Source: Acidobacteriota bacterium (GTDB lineage: Bacteria; Acidobacteriota; Vicinamibacteria; Vicinamibacterales; UBA2999). From it: DNA of 10,295 nt. A program made the translations under genes and the position numbers. The notes below the pieces were generated by a model. It did not search any database. It was not told where the DNA came from and was given only the letters and a program-made list of their open reading frames with translations. Below, one piece after another: positions 7,511 through 10,295 of this stretch. The number at the start of each line of letters is the position of its first letter. Position 1 is the first letter of the stretch. The DNA is taken from the NCBI GenBank assembly GCA_020851835.1, contig JADZBZ010000211.1, forward strand, positions 1 through 10,295, read 5' to 3'.

Positions 7511-7902
7511 CAGCGCGCCCTCACGACGAGCACGTGCGTCTCGAGTGTCACACTTCGCTCCTGTGCCTGTCGCCGCAGGTTATGGACGAGTTCTTCGCAC
7601 TGGCGCGTCGCCAGTTCGATCGAGGCCTGCGCCTCGACCTCACTCGCGGGTATTTGGCGTGGCGCACGGCCGGGTCGAGGTCGGCGCCCGCGAGGAGGGT
7701 TAGAAAAGACCGCGCCGGTAGCGGAGAGGAGCGTCATCCACCTCACGGTGGTGCCGAACAGGGTGGTGCCGATGAACGCACCGATGACCAGCCGCGCAAC
7801 GGTGCCGACGACGATCTCCGACAGCGCCGTCGCGATTCGGAGCCGAATCGAAATCAGCGCGAGCCCCAGCCACAACGCCGCGCGTAGCCAGACCTCGGTC
7901 AT
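7510..7902 (-). pseudogene. Broken cation:proton antiporter gene (N-terminal remnant)
   Basis: The first ~66 residues (MTEVWLRAALWLGLAL through ATALSEIVVGTVARLVIGAF) resemble the first helices of a CPA-type Na+/H+ antiporter, whose full length is about 400 residues. At a run of four T on the minus strand (7704-7707) the frame breaks. One frame over, 7644-7703 encodes LTLLAGADLDPAV, the expected continuation, so one extra T explains the shift. The antiporter then stops short: the remaining frame switches back into an unrelated-looking tail (IELATRQCEELVHNLRRQ) ending at 7510. More than 250 residues are therefore missing as well. The start at 7902 is chosen because it matches the family start and has GAGGG four bases upstream; an in-frame ATG at 7980 is less likely. 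The open frame still couples to crcB. A short functional leader peptide cannot be excluded. Confidence 0.65.
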
Positions 7903-7959
7903 GCTGCCCTCGGGCCGGCAGCTCCTCATGGCGAGCGAGTCGAACTGGTGATGTCTCAT

Positions 7960-7989
7960 GCTCCCGACCCGGATGAACATGCCGGGAGC
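7960..7989 (-). promoter_or_regulatory. Leader hairpin downstream of the fluoride aptamer
   Basis: GCTCCCG (7960-7966) and CGGGAGC (7983-7989) form a perfect 7-bp stem around a 16-base loop; CCCGG/CCGGG inside offers an alternative 5-bp stem. It lies between the aptamer and the first ORF. It may be part of the riboswitch's expression platform or a terminator stem. No T-run follows on the minus strand, so a Rho-assisted or translational mechanism would be needed. Confidence 0.4.
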
Positions 7990-7991
7990 GT

Positions 7992-8034
7992 CAATGACTC
8001 GCCCATGGCAGATCCGCTGCTGTAGGAGTCATTG
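7992..8034 (-). promoter_or_regulatory. Probable riboswitch expression platform: stem competing with the aptamer 3' segment
   Basis: On the minus strand CAATGACTC (8034-8026), the conserved 3' part of the aptamer, is perfectly complementary over nine bases to GAGTCATTG (8000-7992), 25 bases downstream. The two pairings are mutually exclusive with the folded aptamer. That is the expected layout of a switch in which ligand-free RNA forms an alternative stem and fluoride binding prevents it. No T-tract follows, so whether the off-state ends transcription is uncertain. Confidence 0.65.
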
Positions 8035-8077
8035 GCCGCGTCAGGCGACGCGACGGTTACGGGCGGACTCCACCGCC
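8020..8077 (-). ncRNA. Fluoride riboswitch aptamer (crcB motif)
   Basis: The minus strand reads GGCGGTGGAGTCCGCC (8077-8062), a GGCGG/CCGCC hairpin matching the 5' element of crcB-motif RNAs (GGCGAUGG-type with a conserved G-U loop). Then comes GTAACCG (8060-8054). A perfect stem CGCGTC/GACGCG (8052-8047 with 8042-8037) follows, and finally GCCAATGACTCCTACA, the conserved 3' segment of the motif. Order and spacing fit the compact, pseudoknotted fluoride aptamer of about 55 nt. It begins within a few bases of the predicted transcription start and precedes a unit containing crcB, DUF190 and enolase, all known fluoride-response genes. Fluoride binding normally turns such genes on. The motif match is from memory of the consensus; the gene context makes it convincing. 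Confidence 0.88.
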
Positions 8078-8087
8078 AGTTACGTCA

Positions 8088-8116
8088 ATTATGAGGACCA
8101 GACAACGGCGCGTCAA
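8088..8116 (-). promoter_or_regulatory. Sigma-70-type promoter of the fluoride/dynamin operon
   Basis: On the minus strand TTGACG (8116-8111) and CATAAT (8093-8088) are separated by exactly 17 bp, each differing from consensus at one position. The predicted start is near 8081, right before the fluoride aptamer. This is the best promoter-like sequence I see in the intergenic region. Confidence 0.75.
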
Positions 8117-8458
8117 TGCGTCATTCTCGGACACGTCAGACGCTGGGATGATGACGGCATCGACCGCCGCGCTCCGCGGAAACGGTCAGGGGCAGCTCGC
8201 GAAGGAAGCGCTTATCGTCATACCGTACCAGAGTACATCGCGCCCGGCGATGGAGTCCGCCTCAACCGCCCGGTTCCTGGCGGGATAGTGACTCCTGGCG
8301 CTCAGTGCCGGCGGGCGAGCACGTTCTCGAACCCCACGAGCCGGCAGCCACGCGCGGTCAACAGCCCGGACGCCCGGATTTCCGAGCGTCGAGGACTCCA
8401 CCTGGAAGCGGCGGTGAATGGCCAGCTACGTCGCTTGACCCCGCGAGCTCGTCATGGC
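8117..8458. other. Divergent intergenic region without a recognisable gene
   Basis: No supported coding region is visible on either strand. Short open frames here lack family features and ribosome sites. A 7-bp inverted repeat TGCCGGC/GCCGGCA (8306-8312, 8340-8346) with a CGAG/CTCG inner pair could form a hairpin. TTGACC at 8435-8440 is a weak -35-like box with no convincing -10 before the gene at 8471. Confidence 0.5.
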
Positions 8459-8484
8459 AATGTGCGGCGCATGCGCCGCACATT
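8459..8484. promoter_or_regulatory. 26-bp perfect palindrome centred on a start codon
   Basis: The core TGCGGCGCATGCGCCGCA (8463-8480) is a perfect palindrome, extended by AATG on the left and CATT on the right for 26 bp in total. Its centre falls inside the ATG at 8471-8473 of the following lipoprotein gene. It could be an operator for a dimeric regulator, or as RNA a hairpin that hides the start codon. No known regulator consensus was recognised. Confidence 0.6.
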
Positions 8485-9919
8485 CCCGATTGCCCTGCTG
8501 GCCGCCACGGTGGCGGCCTGCGCTTCTCAGACACCCGAGCAGCGCGCCATCGCCGAGGTCGCCGACGCACTTGGCGGCGCCGACCGCATCCTGGCCGTCC
8601 GCACCCTCCTCCTCGAGGGTGAAGGCACACTGTGGAACGTGGGTCAGGACATGACCATCGATGCCACGGGGCAGACCTTTGCGGTCACCGGCTACCGGCG
8701 CACCATGGACCTCGAGGCGAGCCGCATGCGGGTCACGCAGACGCGGACGCCGAACTTCCCCTATTTCCAGGGGCAGTCGCCGCAGACCCAGACCTTCGGC
8801 GTGGATGGCGAGGTGGCGTATGCCATCAACGCCAGCGGCGCTGCCACCCGCGCGCCAGCTGAGACGGCCGCCGATCGCCAGGCTGAGCTGTACCATCATC
8901 CGATTGTCCTGGTCCGGGCTGCACTCGGACCGCAGGCGGCGGTGGGCAACGTGCGCGATGACGGCGGCGAACAACTCGTGGACATCACGCTGCCCGGCGC
9001 CGGGCCCTTCACCCTGGCCCTGAACGCCGCGACTCACCGACCCACGCGGATCCGGTCGGCCAGCGACCACCCAAACCTGGGCGATGTGGTCATCGAAACG
9101 CGCTTCGATGGCTACACGGAGGTGGATGGACTGCAGCTGCCCGAGCAACTCACGACGAGCACGGATCGGTTCAAGACGGCGGAACTGCGCCTGTCGAGGC
9201 CCACCCTAAACGCTGAGATCGGGGACATCGCCGCACCCGAGACCGCACGAGCGGCAGCCATCCCGGGGCCGCCGCCGGTGAACGTGGCCGTAGAGGCGCT
9301 GGCGCCTGGCGTGTGGCTGCTCGCCGGGCAGTCGCATCATAGCGTGCTGGTGGAATTCGACGACCACCTCATGCTGATCGAGGCGCCGCAAAGCGAGGCC
9401 CGCACGCTCGGGGTGATGGCCAGGGCGCGGGAACTCGTGCCGGGCAAGCCGCTGACCCAGTTGGTGAGCACGCACCATCACTTCGACCACTCGGCGGGCC
9501 TGCGCGCGGCCGTAGCCGAGGGGCTGACGATCGTCACGCAGCAGGCCAACGTGGCGTACTACCGCGAAGCCGTCACGCGCCCGCACACACGCCGGCCCGA
9601 CGCGCTGGCGCGGAGCCCGAAGCCCATCACGATCGCGGGCGTCGAGGACGCCCGCGTCATCGAGGACAAGACGCGGCGCGTGGAGCTGTACCGAATCGCG
9701 GGCAGCCCGCACGCCGACACGCTGCTGATGGCGTATCTGCCGCGCGAGCGCCTGCTGGTGGAGGCCGACGCGTTCAACCCGGGCTCGTCCGTCTACCCGT
9801 TCGCCGCGAACCTGCTGGAGCAGGTGCGCGCCCGCAAGCTGCGCGTGGACCGCATTGCGCCCCTGCACGGTGCCGTCGCGCCGCTGGCGGAGCTGGTGAA
9901 CGCGGTACCCGCGTCATGA
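8471..9919 (+). CDS. Metallo-beta-lactamase-fold lipoprotein, 482 aa
   Basis: The first 17 residues form a lipoprotein-type signal (MRR, hydrophobic core, VAAC with Cys17), so the protein is probably exported and lipid-anchored. Residues 20-265 form a beta-rich region resembling outer-membrane lipoprotein-sorting-like domains. The metallo-beta-lactamase fold follows from about 275: metal-binding THHHFDH (334-340, fitting HxHxDH), His414 in GSPHADT, Asp433 in EADAF and His466 in PLHG, giving a complete two-metal ligand set. The substrate is unknown; the family includes hydrolases of lactones, glyoxylase-type thioesters and others. The frame is open from 7958, but only the ATG at 8471 gives a sensible signal peptide. 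GTG at 8462 is an alternative, and no ribosome site is evident for either. It overlaps the next gene by ATGA and is probably co-translated with it. Confidence 0.85.
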   Translation: MRRTFPIALLAATVAACASQTPEQRAIAEVADALGGADRILAVRTLLLEGEGTLWNVGQDMTIDATGQTFAVTGYRRTMDLEASRMRVTQTRTPNFPYFQGQSPQTQTFGVDGEVAYAINASGAATRAPAETAADRQAELYHHPIVLVRAALGPQAAVGNVRDDGGEQLVDITLPGAGPFTLALNAATHRPTRIRSASDHPNLGDVVIETRFDGYTEVDGLQLPEQLTTSTDRFKTAELRLSRPTLNAEIGDIAAPETARAAAIPGPPPVNVAVEALAPGVWLLAGQSHHSVLVEFDDHLMLIEAPQSEARTLGVMARARELVPGKPLTQLVSTHHHFDHSAGLRAAVAEGLTIVTQQANVAYYREAVTRPHTRRPDALARSPKPITIAGVEDARVIEDKTRRVELYRIAGSPHADTLLMAYLPRERLLVEADAFNPGSSVYPFAANLLEQVRARKLRVDRIAPLHGAVAPLAELVNAVPAS

Positions 9920-10295
9920 TCGGCGCCCGGCGCCCGTACGGGGCATCGCTGGCCGTCGCGGTGCTCGTGCTGGTCGCGGGTGCGCCGTCTCCGTCGCGAT
10001 CGCAGACCGCACCCGCACCGGTCGCGCCGGTCCAGACTCCGTACGAGCCCCGCGTCGGCCAACCGGGCAAGGACGTCGTCTGGGTGCCGACCCCACCCGG
10101 GCTCATCGAGAAGATGCTCGACATGGCGAAGGTGACCACGGACGACTTCGTGATGGACCTCGGCTCGGGCGACGGGCGCAACATCATCGCGGCCGCCCGC
10201 CGAGGGGCGCACGGTGTGGGGGTGGAGTTCAATCCCGAGATGGTGGCGCTCTCGCACCGGCTCGCCGCGGAAGCCGGCGTGGCCGACAAGGCCAC
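9916..10295 (+). CDS. Secreted SAM-dependent methyltransferase-like protein (3' end outside window)
   Basis: 126 residues are visible. An N-terminal signal peptide (hydrophobic core about 10-23, likely cleavage before TAPAP around 30) is followed by a Pro/Ala linker and a conserved block with VGQPGKDVVWVPTP (47-60). The class I methyltransferase motif I, VMDLGSGDGR (79-88), comes next, with an acidic residue at the end of strand 2 (Glu104 in VGVEFN) that would bind the SAM ribose. The ATG shares four bases with the preceding stop (ATGA), so the gene is coupled to the metallo-beta-lactamase-fold gene. An export signal on a SAM-type fold is odd because SAM is not known in the periplasm. The protein may act on another ligand, or the leader may be a membrane anchor. 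The rest of the catalytic domain is off the window. Confidence 0.85.
   Translation, partial: MIGARRPYGASLAVAVLVLVAGAPSPSRSQTAPAPVAPVQTPYEPRVGQPGKDVVWVPTPPGLIEKMLDMAKVTTDDFVMDLGSGDGRNIIAAARRGAHGVGVEFNPEMVALSHRLAAEAGVADKA

Noticed and set aside
7903..7980. Longer start (7980) for the antiporter remnant
   Set aside because: The extra 26 residues are hydrophilic and unlike antiporter starts, overlap the leader hairpin, and the ATG at 7902 has a good ribosome site.
8306..8346. tRNA-like or terminator hairpin (TGCCGGC/GCCGGCA with GTTCTCGAACC inside)
   Set aside because: It lacks a cloverleaf, an anticodon arm and a T-run; it is only a modest inverted repeat in GC-rich sequence.
8435..8463. Sigma-70 promoter for the lipoprotein gene (TTGACC, 17 bp, CAATGT)
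   Set aside because: The -10 matches consensus at only two of six positions, and the implied start would leave essentially no leader.
7958..8470. 513-base upstream extension of the metallo-beta-lactamase-fold gene in frame
   Set aside because: The extension overlaps the riboswitch and promoter on the other strand, reads as low-complexity Arg/Thr-rich sequence, and would bury the lipoprotein signal peptide.

Overview
The window is GC-rich bacterial DNA, most likely from an Acidobacteriota lineage of the Vicinamibacterales type. That assignment rests on base composition, a lipoprotein/beta-lactamase-fold plus secreted-methyltransferase gene pair, HxxxCxxC anti-sigma proteins and GGGACT-type palindromic repeats. 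It is inference from gene style, not a database match.

Layout. Bases 2-190 (+) hold the tail of a zinc-binding anti-sigma-type protein. Bases 191-1350 are decayed: a 40-bp tandem palindromic repeat, an unrecognised open frame, and the remains of an alkaline-phosphatase-superfamily gene. Bases 1394-8116 form one continuous minus-strand transcription unit. Bases 8117-8458 are a divergent intergenic region. From 8459 to the end the plus strand carries a metallo-beta-lactamase-fold lipoprotein overlapping a secreted SAM-methyltransferase-like gene that runs off the window.

The minus-strand unit is the main interest. It starts with a good sigma-70-type promoter (TTGACG, 17-bp spacer, CATAAT). Directly after the expected transcription start is a sequence matching the fluoride (crcB-motif) riboswitch, followed by a 9-bp inverted repeat that can pair with the aptamer's conserved 3' segment. 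In order, the unit then reads: a broken cation:proton antiporter gene, crcB/Fluc fluoride channel, a double-domain DUF190 protein, a 681-aa dynamin-like GTPase, an enolase, and a second, 572-aa dynamin-like GTPase. Gaps are short or negative throughout (1-bp overlap, 7 bp, 38 bp, 32-bp overlap, 4-bp overlap).

The fluoride logic is coherent. CrcB exports fluoride, enolase is the classic fluoride-sensitive enzyme, and DUF190 is a known crcB neighbour. Two dynamin-like GTPases tightly bracketing the enolase are not part of the textbook fluoride regulon. They suggest a membrane-repair or membrane-remodelling arm of the response. The enolase itself appears to lack about 33 residues containing the His-Arg-Ser substrate loop, so it may be inactive or repurposed, unless the assembly is at fault.
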